Counted from the first letter of the stretch, positions 8,651 through 17,261 are shown. The stretch is 37,015 bases of DNA from Streptomyces phaeoluteigriseus (GCF_001896135.2 NZ_MPOH02000009.1:110967-147981); one strand, 5' to 3'. Program-made: numbers and translations. Notes: generated by a model from the sequence alone, not told the origin.

Positions 8651-9412
8651 TCAGTCCTGCCGGCCAGGGAGCATGGCGAGAGCCTTCGTGCGCTGGGCGA
8701 CGAGGTCCTGGTAGGTGCCGTCACGCTCGGCCCAGCGGTGCATGTGCACTCCTTCGACGAGGATCTCGTCGGGGGTGGGGTTCTGGGCGAGCAACTGCAT
8801 GACTTCGGTGGCGAAGGCGTCCAGGGGCAGGGCGTTGGGGTTGACCTTCTCCTGTCCTGCGGTGGCGACGGCCGGGGGGACGAGTTCGACGACACCGACG
8901 CCGGTGCCCTTCAGTTGGGCGCGCAGAGCTTCGGAGTAGGCGTGGACGGCGGCCTTGGATGCGGCATAGGTGGGCATCGGGGGGAACGGCAGGTAGGCGA
9001 TGCCGGAGGTGACGGTGACGAAGGTGCCCGCGCCCTGCTGGATCAGGTGGGGGGTGAAGGCGTCGGTGACGCGGATGGTGCCCAGCAGGTTGGTGTTGAC
9101 GGTCACCTGGGCGGCCTGGAAGTGGGCGGGGTCGCGCAGGTCTTCCAGGTGCATGACGCCTGACATGGTCACGACCGTGTCGAGCTGGGGGTACTGAGCC
9201 AGGACGGCCTCGCGGGCCCGGGCGACGGAGGTGCCGTCGGTGACGTCGAGCGTGAAGGTGCCGATGCCTTCCCGGGCCAGCTCGGCGAGTGCGGTGGTGC
9301 TGCGGCCGGCGACGGCCACGGTGCTGCCTGCGGCGACGAAGCGGCGGGCCAGTTCACGGCCGATGCCGGAAGTGCCGCCGACGATGAGGACGGTGCGGTT
9401 GGAGAGGTCCAC
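8651..9412 (-). CDS. Short-chain dehydrogenase/reductase (SDR)
   Basis: A 253-residue classical SDR. The cofactor motif GGTSGIG is at residues 12-18, and the catalytic Ser136 (VTVTSG) and Tyr149-x-x-x-Lys153 (YAASK) are in place. The usual NNAG motif is replaced by VTMSGVM at about 90-96. The early acidic position and GRST turn leave NAD/NADP preference open. The substrate is unknown. The GTG at 9412 is chosen over the longer frame because GAAGGA lies 6-8 nt upstream and the cofactor fold begins immediately. It is divergent from an XRE/MmyB-like regulator, a frequent actinomycete pairing in which the regulator represses the oxidoreductase. Confidence 0.9.
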   Translation of the reverse strand: MDLSNRTVLIVGGTSGIGRELARRFVAAGSTVAVAGRSTTALAELAREGIGTFTLDVTDGTSVARAREAVLAQYPQLDTVVTMSGVMHLEDLRDPAHFQAAQVTVNTNLLGTIRVTDAFTPHLIQQGAGTFVTVTSGIAYLPFPPMPTYAASKAAVHAYSEALRAQLKGTGVGVVELVPPAVATAGQEKVNPNALPLDAFATEVMQLLAQNPTPDEILVEGVHMHRWAERDGTYQDLVAQRTKALAMLPGRQD

Positions 9413-9435
9413 GGTGTTTTCCTTCGATGTGCGGT

Positions 9436-9452
9436 CCAGCGGTGATCGCTGG
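9436..9452. promoter_or_regulatory. Inverted repeat in the SDR/XRE divergent region
   Basis: CCAGCG (9436-9441) and CGCTGG (9447-9452) are exact complements around gtgat, 24 bp from the SDR start. This position suits repression of the SDR by the divergent XRE regulator. Binding is inferred. Confidence 0.45.
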
Positions 9453-9558
9453 TCTTTCACCACCGTGGAGCCGAATGCCGGAATGCGGCAGGGCCGCCGT
9501 TTTCCTGGGTCCTGTCAGGGCCCCCTCTCGGGGTTCCAGTGCGCATTACGGTGGGGTC

Positions 9559-10434
9559 ATGAACGGTGACACCTCCGAAAACCGGCTCGGCGACTATCTC
9601 CGCGCCCGACGCGACCTGGTTTTCCCCACGCAAGCCGGTATTCCGGCCGGGGCGAACCGGCGGGTTCCGGGGCTGCGCCGTGAGGAAGTCGCCATGCTCG
9701 CCGGCATCAGTGCGGACTACTATCTGCGGCTGGAACGGGGCCGGGACAAGAACCCTTCGCCCCAGGTCCTGGAATCACTTGCGCGCGTCCTGCACCTCGA
9801 TGACGTGGAGCGCACATATCTGCTGGGGCTGGCCGCCGTGCTGCCCAGGAAGCCGCGTCGCAGGAGACCCGAACATGTGCCGGCACGAATCCACCAGCTC
9901 CTTGCGCACCTGCCCGTTCCCGCGTTCGTCGAAGGCCGCGCCTTCGATGTCCTGGCCTCCAACCCCATGGCCGTCGCGCTCTCCCCACGGCTGCGCCCCG
10001 GATACAACCGACTGGGTTCCTTCTTCCTCGACCCCGAGGAACAAGCCTTCCACGACGACTGGGAGAAGGCCGCCGCGAGTTTCATCGCCACAGTGCGGAC
10101 CACGATCGGAGACGACACCGACAATCCCCGCTTCGTGGAATTCATAGGAGAACTCGCGCTGTCCAGCCAGCGCTTTCGGACGCTGTGGGCCCGCCACGAC
10201 GTCCGTGACCTGGTGGGCGGGACGGTGACCGTGCACCACCCCGGCGTCGGAGAGCTGCGCCTGCACCGCGACAAAATGGCCGTCGAGGACGTCATCCTCG
10301 TCGTCTACTATCCCGACAAAGACAGTGACAGCGACGAGAAGCTTCGTCTCCTGGCCGCGATGTCCCAGCAGGAAGAGCGTGCGCAGGACAGCCACCCCGC
10401 GTCAGCAGGTGAAAGACGGCCCTCGGCCCCGTGA
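9559..10434 (+). CDS. XRE-family regulator with MmyB-like ligand domain
   Basis: A 291-residue regulator. The XRE helix-turn-helix (about residues 10-75) includes the family motif VPGLRREEVAMLAGIS and YYLRLERGRDKNPS. It is followed by an MmyB-like domain (about 110-270) ending HHPGVGELRLHRDK and a V-x-Y-Y strand. Many Streptomyces relatives lie divergent from an SDR gene, as here, and are thought to bind a small lipid-like or reduced ligand. The ATG at 9559 is used rather than the upstream GTG because the conserved N-terminus starts there. The C-terminal 25 residues are a disordered tail. A decayed homologous C-terminus lies across the SDR gene at 8360-8520. Confidence 0.9.
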   Translation: MNGDTSENRLGDYLRARRDLVFPTQAGIPAGANRRVPGLRREEVAMLAGISADYYLRLERGRDKNPSPQVLESLARVLHLDDVERTYLLGLAAVLPRKPRRRRPEHVPARIHQLLAHLPVPAFVEGRAFDVLASNPMAVALSPRLRPGYNRLGSFFLDPEEQAFHDDWEKAAASFIATVRTTIGDDTDNPRFVEFIGELALSSQRFRTLWARHDVRDLVGGTVTVHHPGVGELRLHRDKMAVEDVILVVYYPDKDSDSDEKLRLLAAMSQQEERAQDSHPASAGERRPSAP

Positions 10435-10448
10435 CCCGGGGCTGGGCC
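10418..10448 (+). terminator. Imperfect hairpin over the XRE stop
   Basis: GGCCC-tcg-GCCCCG pairs with CGGGGC-t-GGGCC across the stop codon at 10432-10434. It is GC-rich, bulged and has no U-tract. Confidence 0.4.
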
Positions 10449-10648
10449 GCGTTTGCAGTTGGACCTCTGTGTCGCAGGGCACGGTCATGCGTCCGCCCGT
10501 CCGCCCGTCGCCCCGTCGCCGCACCGGGTTGATCCCTGTCCACCAGCTCGCCCGACGGTGTGCCCGGTCCTGCGTGGCTCGGCGGACGGCACACTGCCCG
10601 ATGGCGGCGACCCGTTGATGTGCCACCAGCCCAGGTTGATCGACCAGG

Positions 10649-11434
10649 TCACAGCAGTGCGTCGACCGCGTAGAGGGCGCCGAGTGTGGCGGCCAGGGTG
10701 CCGAGGAGAAGACGCAGGAATGTGTCGGGCAGGTACGGCTGGAGGCGGGCACCGAGGTAACCGCCGATGAGTCCGCCCAGACCGCAGGCCAGGCCGATGA
10801 ACCAGTCGGGGGCGATGCTGCCGTGGTGGACCAAGGACAGCAGGGCATAGGTGGAGGCGCCGACCACCGAGGTGGCGAACGTGGAGGCGAGCGCGGCCGG
10901 GGCGACCTTCGAGACGGGGAGGCCGCGGCCGACGAGGATGGGGCCGAGGATCGAGCCACCGCCGATGCCGTAGACGCCGCCCACGACTCCGACCGCGAGC
11001 GCCAGGGCGGTGACCGTGCGGGGTGCGGGTTCGGGGCGCCGGTTGTCCTGGGACGTGGGGCGCAGGGTCCTGGCGATGAGCCAGGTGCCGAGGGGCAGCA
11101 TCAAGGCGGCGACCAGGAAGCGGAAGACGCGCGGGCCTGGCAGGGCGAACACGCGGATGACCGCTCCGAGGGCCACGCCGGGCAGGGTGCCCAGTACCAG
11201 CCGACGCACGAGCGGTCCCGCCAGGGCACCGTCACGTCGGTAACGCAGGAGGGCGCCGGGCCCCGCCACCACGTTGTAGAGCAGGTTCGTGGGCGTGACG
11301 GCCGGGTTGGGCACGGCGAAGACGCTGAGTTGTACGGGCAGCAGGAACACCGCCCCGGACACGCCGACCGGCGCGGTCACGACGGCGATCAGCACCCCGA
11401 CCGCGACGCCGGCCACCCCCAGCTGCCACTCCAC
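10649..11434 (-). CDS. TSUP (TauE/SafE-type) membrane exporter, second copy
   Basis: A 261-residue TSUP family protein, clearly different from the one at 477-1271. It has two hydrophobic halves, each opening with a proline/glycine motif (TAPVGVSGAVFLLPVQ about 18-33; GVVGGVYGIGGGSILGPIL about 135-153), and eight or so predicted helices. Members export sulfite, sulfonates or organic acids; the substrate is unknown. The GTG at 11434 is chosen because GAGGGGA lies directly upstream and the first helix follows; the longer frame adds about 135 basic residues that look non-coding. No regulator is adjacent. Confidence 0.88.
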   Translation of the reverse strand: MEWQLGVAGVAVGVLIAVVTAPVGVSGAVFLLPVQLSVFAVPNPAVTPTNLLYNVVAGPGALLRYRRDGALAGPLVRRLVLGTLPGVALGAVIRVFALPGPRVFRFLVAALMLPLGTWLIARTLRPTSQDNRRPEPAPRTVTALALAVGVVGGVYGIGGGSILGPILVGRGLPVSKVAPAALASTFATSVVGASTYALLSLVHHGSIAPDWFIGLACGLGGLIGGYLGARLQPYLPDTFLRLLLGTLAATLGALYAVDALL

Positions 11435-12195
11435 CCGGTCCCCTCGCGTCGTCTGAGCAAGCCCGTCCCGCTTGGACTTGCGCGACAGCCTAGATCGCCC
11501 GTGTCTCGCTGTCTCAACACCGTTCCGACCTGCTTCGATCAGACGGTGGGCAGCCCCAGGAGGGAAAGGCCTTGTCAGAAGTGACGTCGAGGTCTGTCGA
11601 GGACTCTCTCCGCTGGGTGCGAGAGAACGGCGCTGGCGAGGGGCAGGGCGGATACCGGTTGACAAAACTCTGCTCGGCCTTTGCCCTTTGGGTTGGCGAT
11701 GGCCTTTGGCGATGGCCTTCCTGAGTTGGGTGACGGTTTCCCGGAACGGATTCTCGTTTCCGGGTTCTGCTGTGTTTCGGTGCGGAGGCGTTCGTTCAAG
11801 CCGTTCTTGCGGTCGGCGTGCCGCTTGGGATGCGCCAGGCAACCGTCACTCGCGCTCGGACCGCCACGGGCACGTCCGCCGGCACCGGGCCGATACCCGG
11901 CTTCCTCGCCGACCCGTTGTCAGCCGTGCTGCGCCTGCGGCAGCTCATCCGGTGATCCGCGGGCGGTGCCCGGACTGTCGCATCGGTCCCGCCGGACGAG
12001 AATCCACCGAGACAGGCGTCGGACAGCGAGGATTAGCTGGGGCAGGCGTCGGACGGCGAGAATCCGCTGGGACAGGCGTCGGACAGCGAGGATTCGCTGG
12101 GGCAGGCGTCGGACGGCGAGAATCCGCTGGGACAGGCGTCGGACAGATGAAAAGCTGTGCAAGGCGCATTCGCTCGACGGGAGAGAGCCAGCAGT
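11435..12195. other. 760-bp gap with two repeat types
   Basis: No gene is supported, although ORFs of up to 288 codons cross it. A 13-bp perfect duplication (tggcgatggcctt) lies at 11694-11719. A 30-bp tandem array occupies the right end, 50 bp before the next gene. A TTGACA at 11659 lacks a partner -10. Confidence 0.5.
11994..12146. repeat. 30-bp tandem array of two alternating unit types
   Basis: The core caggcgtcggac recurs exactly every 30 bp (at 12013, 12043, 12073, 12103 and 12133), with a partial copy at the left. Units alternate between an A type (gcgaggattagct or gcgaggattcgct) and a B type (gcgagaatccgct), giving a 60-bp higher-order period. There are no unique spacers, so it is not a CRISPR array. 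It ends about 50 bp before the start of the maltokinase-cap gene. Confidence 0.85.
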
Positions 12196-12864
12196 ATGGC
12201 CGTCATTCACCACACAGCCCTCAAACCGACCAAACTGGAGTTGCTCACCTCCTGGCTGCCCTCCCGGCCGTGGTACCTCGCCGGCGCGGGTGACCCGGAC
12301 CTGGCCAAGGCCGGGGGCTTCCGGCTGGACGATCCCGAGGGGGAGGTCGGCATCGAGTTCCTGGTGGTCACCGACAGCTCGGGCAGCCTTTCGGCCACCT
12401 ACCTGGTACCGCTCACCTACCGCGGAGCCCCGCTCGACGGGGCGGAGCACGCCCTCGTGGGCACCATGGAACACGGCGTCCTGGGGCGCCGCTGGGCCTA
12501 CGACGGCTGCCACGACCCCGTGCTGGTCGCCCAGTTGTCCGCTCTGATCAAGGGACGGGTCCAGGCCCAGGACCAGAACACGAGCGACATGCCCGACCAT
12601 GAGGTCACACGCTCCTTCAGCGGCGACGATCGCGCTCTCATGGACTTCACCACCACCAGTGCCGCGGACGACCATGAGGGCACAGAGCTGTCGGCACCGC
12701 ATGGCACAACACTCCGCTTGCACCGAGTCCTGCGCCCCGCCCCGGACCACGCGCCGCTCCTGCCGCCGCAAGCGGCCGGCCACGTCGCCGGCTCCTGGCA
12801 GATGCCGGACGGCACGCGCGCGCGGGGGCTGTTCGTAGTCCTGCACACGGGCCCTACGGCCTAG
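12196..12864 (+). CDS. Solo maltokinase N-terminal-cap-like protein
   Basis: A 222-residue protein matching the actinomycete maltokinase N-terminal cap-like family. The opening MAVIHHTALKPTKLELLTSW, the LAKAGGFRLDDPEGEVG segment and the GTMEHGVLGRRWAYDG segment are recognisable. In maltokinases (Mak, or TreS-Mak fusions) this cap precedes an aminoglycoside-phosphotransferase-like kinase fold; here it stands alone, without ATP-binding motifs, so kinase activity is not expected. It may have a regulatory or sugar-binding role. The ATG at 12196 matches the family N-terminus; the ribosome binding site (GAGAGAG) is modest. A hairpin overlaps the stop codon, and a Ser/Thr kinase gene follows. Confidence 0.82.
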   Translation: MAVIHHTALKPTKLELLTSWLPSRPWYLAGAGDPDLAKAGGFRLDDPEGEVGIEFLVVTDSSGSLSATYLVPLTYRGAPLDGAEHALVGTMEHGVLGRRWAYDGCHDPVLVAQLSALIKGRVQAQDQNTSDMPDHEVTRSFSGDDRALMDFTTTSAADDHEGTELSAPHGTTLRLHRVLRPAPDHAPLLPPQAAGHVAGSWQMPDGTRARGLFVVLHTGPTA

Positions 12865-12874
12865 GGGGCCCGTG
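12846..12874 (+). terminator. Hairpin overlapping the stop of the maltokinase-cap gene
   Basis: CACGGGCCC (12846-12854) pairs exactly with GGGCCCGTG (12866-12874); the stop TAG (12862-12864) lies in the loop. The remaining 12875-13285 up to the kinase start shows no gene. Confidence 0.55.
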
Positions 12875-13285
12875 CGGCAATCAGCGGCGCGCTCGGCCGA
12901 CCAACAAGGGGAATCCGGACGGAGCTGCGTCCCCGTAGGGGCGTCGTCGACACGGAGCGAAGCAAACGGTTCTTCCCTGGTCAACAGCTGCGACCGCGAT
13001 CTCGACGGCGGCGACCGGGATTCACCGGACCGTCGGACACCCCAGTGCGGATGACGTCGGAAACGTCGCCGCCCATCAGCAGCTGACTCCTGATGTCCGG
13101 TACTACCGGCAGGCACCCCCCCACCCCATTTCACTTCGGCCCCGGAGTAGCGGTTGCTTGCACGACTCGGCGCGGGCGGCGAGGTGCTGAGGGTAGTCCG
13201 GTGCCTTGCGGGTACCCGCGTCCGCGAACCCGTGATCAGCGGGCGTACGCCGGAAGCGTTCTACAAGCCAGTGGGAGAGAGAGCA

Positions 13286-14758
13286 TTGGGGTTCCGCGAG
13301 TCGCGATTCACACTGGCCTCCCGGCCGTCCGCCCGGATACTGGCCGGCCGATACCGCTTGGACGCGCGCATCGGTTCGGGTGGTGCCGCGGACGTCCACC
13401 GCGGATTCGACCTGCGGCTGCGTCGGCCGGTGGCACTCAAACTGTTCCGGCCCGACACCGGTTTCGACACAGAGGAAGCGTTTCTGAGCGAGGCGATGAT
13501 CCTGGCCCGCTTGCAGCATCCCGGGCTGGTGACTGCCTACGACGCCGGACGGCACGGTGGTGACGCCTATCTGGTCATGCAACTGATCGAAGGCCAGACC
13601 CTCAAAGAGCGCATCGCCGAGGACCCCCTGCCTCCCGAAGCCACCGCCGCGCTCGGTGCCGGCCTCGCCGAGGCCCTGGCTCACGCGCACGATGCGGGAA
13701 TCGTCCACCGAGACGTCAAGCCGTCCAACGTCATCCTGGACCGATCCGGCCACCCCCACCTCACCGACTTCGGCATATCCCGGTTGCTCGGTGCCACCAC
13801 GTGCACCGCCACCGGCACCCTCATCGGCACGGCGGCCTATCTGTCACCGGAACAGGTGCTCGGCCGGCCGGTCGGCCGGTCTGCCGATGTCTACGCCCTG
13901 GGACTGGTGCTCCTCGAATGCCTCACCGGCAGGCTCGAATACGACGGCGGCCCGTTGGAGGCCGCGATCGCGCGGCTTCACCGCCAGCCCCGCCTCCCGG
14001 ACCACCTCCCCGACGAACTCGCCGCTCTGCTACGGGACATGACCGCACTGGACGAGCAGACACGCCCGACGGCACGCGTCTGCGCCCGGACACTGGCTGC
14101 TCTGTCCGCAGACACGGACCTCACGGCCCACCAGCCCGCAGCCCGTGCCACGAGCGTCGCTGCAGGCCGGCGGCCTACGAGTGGCAGTATCCGCACCCAC
14201 AGGAATCCGCTGCCAGGCCTGGTGCCGGGCCCGGAGCGGTCCGCCACCGAAGCGTCTCACCGAGCCGCTTCCGCACCCGCTCGTACCCGGAGCCGCGCCC
14301 TGATGGCCGGGGCGACTGCCGCGCTCGCCGCGGCCATGGCCGCCACCCTCGCCGTCACCGACGGTTCGTCGCATCAGGGCACCGGCAGCAAGGCGGACCG
14401 TCCCGCCGGGAGCCCGGTCGTGACCTCCCCTGGTCCCGACAGCTCGCAGGACAGCAAGGAAACCCCCGTCACACCGGTGCCACAGCCGCCCGTCAGCCAC
14501 CGCGTCCCCGCCCAGCCGCCCGGCAGCTCCGCCCCCGCACCGAGTGACAGCGCGACGTCCGAGATCCTGAGCCGGCAAGCCGCCACCGACGCGGGCCCGA
14601 CACCACGTAGCGCCGCCCCTCAGCAGAAGACAACCGATGCCACAGCGGGCTCCGGGGCCAAGAACGCGAACGAACCGCCCGGCCGAGCACACAAGAAGGC
14701 TTCCGCAGGGCAGGGCAACGCAAAGAGCCGGGATTCGGGGAAGGGGAACGAGCAGTAG
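13286..14758 (+). CDS. Membrane Ser/Thr protein kinase (PknB-like)
   Basis: A 490-residue Hanks-type kinase. The Gly-rich loop IGSGGAADV is at 29-37, the ATP lysine is Lys52 (VALK), the catalytic loop HRDVKPSN is at 141-148, DFG is at 161-163 and SPEQ stands for the usual APE-type segment. All catalytic residues are present. A single transmembrane helix follows a Ser/Arg-rich juxtamembrane region (about 330-352), then a long Ser/Pro/Lys-rich extracytoplasmic tail without PASTA repeats. The TTG at 13286 is chosen because gggagagagagca precedes it and the conserved kinase begins about 20 residues later; a GTG at 13271 is an alternative. Its substrates are unknown. Confidence 0.9.
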   Translation: MGFRESRFTLASRPSARILAGRYRLDARIGSGGAADVHRGFDLRLRRPVALKLFRPDTGFDTEEAFLSEAMILARLQHPGLVTAYDAGRHGGDAYLVMQLIEGQTLKERIAEDPLPPEATAALGAGLAEALAHAHDAGIVHRDVKPSNVILDRSGHPHLTDFGISRLLGATTCTATGTLIGTAAYLSPEQVLGRPVGRSADVYALGLVLLECLTGRLEYDGGPLEAAIARLHRQPRLPDHLPDELAALLRDMTALDEQTRPTARVCARTLAALSADTDLTAHQPAARATSVAAGRRPTSGSIRTHRNPLPGLVPGPERSATEASHRAASAPARTRSRALMAGATAALAAAMAATLAVTDGSSHQGTGSKADRPAGSPVVTSPGPDSSQDSKETPVTPVPQPPVSHRVPAQPPGSSAPAPSDSATSEILSRQAATDAGPTPRSAAPQQKTTDATAGSGAKNANEPPGRAHKKASAGQGNAKSRDSGKGNEQ

Positions 14759-14877
14759 CCGCAACACCTTCAGCGCGGCCACGCTTCACCCCGCTCCACC
14801 GTTCGCAAGCGGCTTGCCACGATCATCGAGGTTCCGCCGTTCATCGCGGTCATGAGGAGGATGGACCGGGACGTGCG

Positions 14878-15657
14878 TCAGGAGGTGAGGACTTCCAGAG
14901 CGGCGGCGTGCACCCCCGGTGCGGCGGCGAGATAACTCCCGGTGGCCAGCTCCCACGCTTTGCCCTCGAGGTCGGTCACGATGCCTCCGGCCTCCTGGAC
15001 CAGCAGCACACCTGCCGCGTGGGAGCGGACGTTGTCGAACTGCCAGTGCAGGTCCATCCGGCCCGCGGCGACCTGGGCGAGCTGGCCGGTCACCGGTACG
15101 GAAACCCGCACGTACAGGGCGGAGTTCATCATCTCGGTGAAGGCGGAGCCCATCCGCCGCGCGAGTTCGGGGTCGTGACCTGGCTTGGCCTGGCCGGTCC
15201 CGGTCAGTGCGCCGTCCAGCGACGTCTTGACCGAAGCCCTCAGCCGCACCCCGTTGAGGAACGCCCCGTCGCCCTCGGTCGCGGTGAACATCTCGTCGAG
15301 GACCGGGAAGTAGACCGCCGCCAGCACCGGACGGCCATCACGGACGAGGCTCACGCCGATGTTCCAGTCGGGCATGCCGTGCACGGCGTTGACGTTCCCG
15401 CCGACCGGATCGATGAGCCACCACTCACCCGCGGCCATCGGTCCTGCCCCATGCTCGTCATTCAGCCAGCCCGCGCTCGGTAGGGCCTCGGTCAACGCCG
15501 GGCGCAGTGTGTCGACAACGGCCGCGTCATTGGCCTGGAGGTCCGCGAGCAGTTCGGGGAGCCCAGGCTGACGGGACTCGGTGGAATAGCGCGTCATCAT
15601 CAAGGCGCCGGCCTGACGGACGGCGGCGACGGTCGCGGCGAGCAGGTCCTGGCTCAT
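14878..15657 (-). CDS. Inositol-monophosphatase-like protein with degenerate active site
   Basis: A 259-residue protein with the inositol monophosphatase fold. The usual metal motif D-P-x-D-G-T-x-N is present only as DPVGGNVN (residues 83-90), so the second Asp is Gly. The C-terminal motif W-D-x-A-A-G is RSHAAG, so the third metal Asp is Ser, although the following LLVQEAGG is intact. The early Glu region reads NDEHG. Loss of two metal ligands argues against normal phosphatase activity; it may be a binding or regulatory protein or use different chemistry. It is divergent from a LysR gene with 56 bp between, so it is probably that regulator's target. Confidence 0.85.
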   Translation of the reverse strand: MSQDLLAATVAAVRQAGALMMTRYSTESRQPGLPELLADLQANDAAVVDTLRPALTEALPSAGWLNDEHGAGPMAAGEWWLIDPVGGNVNAVHGMPDWNIGVSLVRDGRPVLAAVYFPVLDEMFTATEGDGAFLNGVRLRASVKTSLDGALTGTGQAKPGHDPELARRMGSAFTEMMNSALYVRVSVPVTGQLAQVAAGRMDLHWQFDNVRSHAAGVLLVQEAGGIVTDLEGKAWELATGSYLAAAPGVHAAALEVLTS

Positions 15658-15713
15658 TGGAAGGCTCCCAAAGTTGATCGAAGTGGATCTGCATCTGGTT
15701 AGGATTTACTTTT

Positions 15714-16613
15714 GTGCAATTGGACTTGAATCTGCTGACCGTGCTGGACGCCCTGCTCGAGGAGGGGAGCGTGATGGGCGCGGCCGAGCGGCTGCATCTG
15801 TCCTCGCCGGCGGTCAGCCGCACCCTCGGCCGACTCCGCGCCGTCACGGGTGACGACATCCTGGTGCGTACCGGCCACTCGATGGTTCCGACCCCGTACG
15901 CGGTGTCGGTGCGGGAGGACGTGCACCGGCTGGTCAGGCAGGCGCACGAAGTGCTCTTGCCCGTCCGTGAGTTGAATCTGGCCGAGCTGGACCGCACCTT
16001 CACGGTCCAGTGTCACGACGCGGTGGCCGCATCCCTGGTACCGGTGCTGGTGGGGAGGATCCGGGAGCGGGCTTCCGGGGTGCGGTTGCGGGTGCTGGCG
16101 GAGAACTCCATGGACACCAACGACCTGCGACACGGTCGCGTCGATCTGGAGGTCGGTGGCGGCAGGCCGGAGCTGCCTGAGTTCCGGTCCGAGCCGCTCG
16201 GCGACGATCGGCTCGTGGTGGCGATGCGCGCGGAGCACCCTTGTGCCTCCGGACTGGACCTGGCCTCCTATGCGGCGCAGCCGCATGTGGTGATCTCCCG
16301 GCGTGGTCGCCTCACCGCGTCGATCGACGACGTGCTGGCTGCACAAGGCCTGCGGCGCCGGGTGGTAGCGGCAGTGGCCACGGTCTCCACCGCCCTGCAG
16401 ATCGCCGCCCGCGGCGACGCGCTGGTCACCTGCACCGCGATCCTGGGCCGCCCCCTCATCGAGGCGTTCGGCCTGGTCGCCCGGCCGCTGCCGATCGAGT
16501 CCCCGGCTGCGACGATCAACTGCAACTGGCACCAGCGCTTCGATTCCGACCCCGCCCACGCCTGGCTCCGCGAGCAGGTCAGGGCGTCGCTCGAGGAGAT
16601 CACCGCCCGCTGA
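15714..16613 (+). CDS. LysR-family transcriptional regulator
   Basis: A 299-residue LysR regulator with a typical N-terminal helix-turn-helix (about 1-60: LDLNLLTVLDALLEEGSV, SSPAVSRTLGRLR) and an effector domain (about 90-290). It resembles the NodD/SyrM-like branch in its N-terminus. The GTG at 15714 follows a TAGGA at 9-13 nt. It shares a 56-bp promoter region with the phosphatase-like gene, which contains two GATC half-sites 6 bp apart. Its stop codon TGA (16611-16613) directly abuts the stop of the convergent gene, leaving no room for a terminator. Confidence 0.9.
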   Translation: MQLDLNLLTVLDALLEEGSVMGAAERLHLSSPAVSRTLGRLRAVTGDDILVRTGHSMVPTPYAVSVREDVHRLVRQAHEVLLPVRELNLAELDRTFTVQCHDAVAASLVPVLVGRIRERASGVRLRVLAENSMDTNDLRHGRVDLEVGGGRPELPEFRSEPLGDDRLVVAMRAEHPCASGLDLASYAAQPHVVISRRGRLTASIDDVLAAQGLRRRVVAAVATVSTALQIAARGDALVTCTAILGRPLIEAFGLVARPLPIESPAATINCNWHQRFDSDPAHAWLREQVRASLEEITAR

Positions 16614-17222
16614 CTACTCCGACAGCGGCAGGGCCACGGCACCGGGGAAACCGGGCGCCTCGGCTTCGTCGAGCATCGCCGCGGCGACGGTTTCCCGGCT
16701 GACCTTTGCACCGAGGTCGAAACGAGGTGCGGCCGCCAGGCCGACCGTGCGCCGACGGGGGCTTTCGGGCCCGTCGGTGAGCATCCCGGCGTGGAAGACG
16801 GTGCCACCGGCCGCGAGAACGGTGTTGTCGGCTGCGACCTTGTCCGCCAGTCGGTCGCCCAGCACCTTGACGAGCACAGCAGCGCCCTCACCCGCCGCTT
16901 CGGCGGACTTGCCCGTGCCGTACGCACCGAGCCAGATGACACGTCGTGGGCCGGCGGCGAGGACGGCCCGGGCGCCGGTCAGGAGAATTCCGGCCCGGTC
17001 CGTGCCGAGCGCGGAGAGGACCACGGAATCCCCGTCCACGACGGCGGCGATTCCGGCCGCGTCGTTCACGTCGCCCGCCATCTTGCGCAGGTTGGGGGAG
17101 TCGGGCAGGGCGATGCGCTCGGGATCACGCGCGATGGCGGTCACGGTGTGCCCCCGTCGCAGTGCCCGTCGGGTGAGGGCGATTCCGGTCCGGCCGGAGG
17201 CCGCGAGGACGGTGAGGTTCAT
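16614..17222 (-). CDS. NAD(P)-binding NmrA/SDR-like protein
   Basis: A 202-residue single Rossmann-fold protein of the atypical SDR or NmrA-like type. The nucleotide motif LAASGRTGIALTRRALRRGH occupies residues 5-24 and ARDP at 31-34 suits NADP. No Tyr-x-x-x-Lys is evident, so it may be a redox sensor or a flavin/NADPH reductase relative. The ATG at 17222 is the first residue of the fold; no strong ribosome binding site precedes it. A dyad CACTT-N6-AAGTG lies at 17246-17261, 24 bp upstream, and may be an operator. Confidence 0.82.
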   Translation of the reverse strand: MNLTVLAASGRTGIALTRRALRRGHTVTAIARDPERIALPDSPNLRKMAGDVNDAAGIAAVVDGDSVVLSALGTDRAGILLTGARAVLAAGPRRVIWLGAYGTGKSAEAAGEGAAVLVKVLGDRLADKVAADNTVLAAGGTVFHAGMLTDGPESPRRRTVGLAAAPRFDLGAKVSRETVAAAMLDEAEAPGFPGAVALPLSE

Positions 17223-17245
17223 GTCGAGAACGCTAGGGAGGTCTC

Positions 17246-17261
17246 CACTTAACATCAAGTG
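17246..17261. promoter_or_regulatory. CACTT-N6-AAGTG dyad upstream of the NmrA-like gene
   Basis: Exact 5-bp arms around aacatc in an A/T-rich stretch, 24 bp from the start codon. The spacing is like MarR/HxlR-type sites, but no such regulator is adjacent. Confidence 0.35.

Noticed and set aside
11659..11690. Promoter at TTGACA 11659
   Set aside because: No -10-like hexamer at 16-18 nt and no gene start follows.
11994..12146. CRISPR array
   Set aside because: Units of 30 bp are directly adjacent with no variable spacers, and no cas gene is present.
11681..12547. 288-codon plus-strand ORF across the 30-bp array
   Set aside because: Most of its sequence is translated repeat and it overlaps the well-supported maltokinase-cap gene in another frame.
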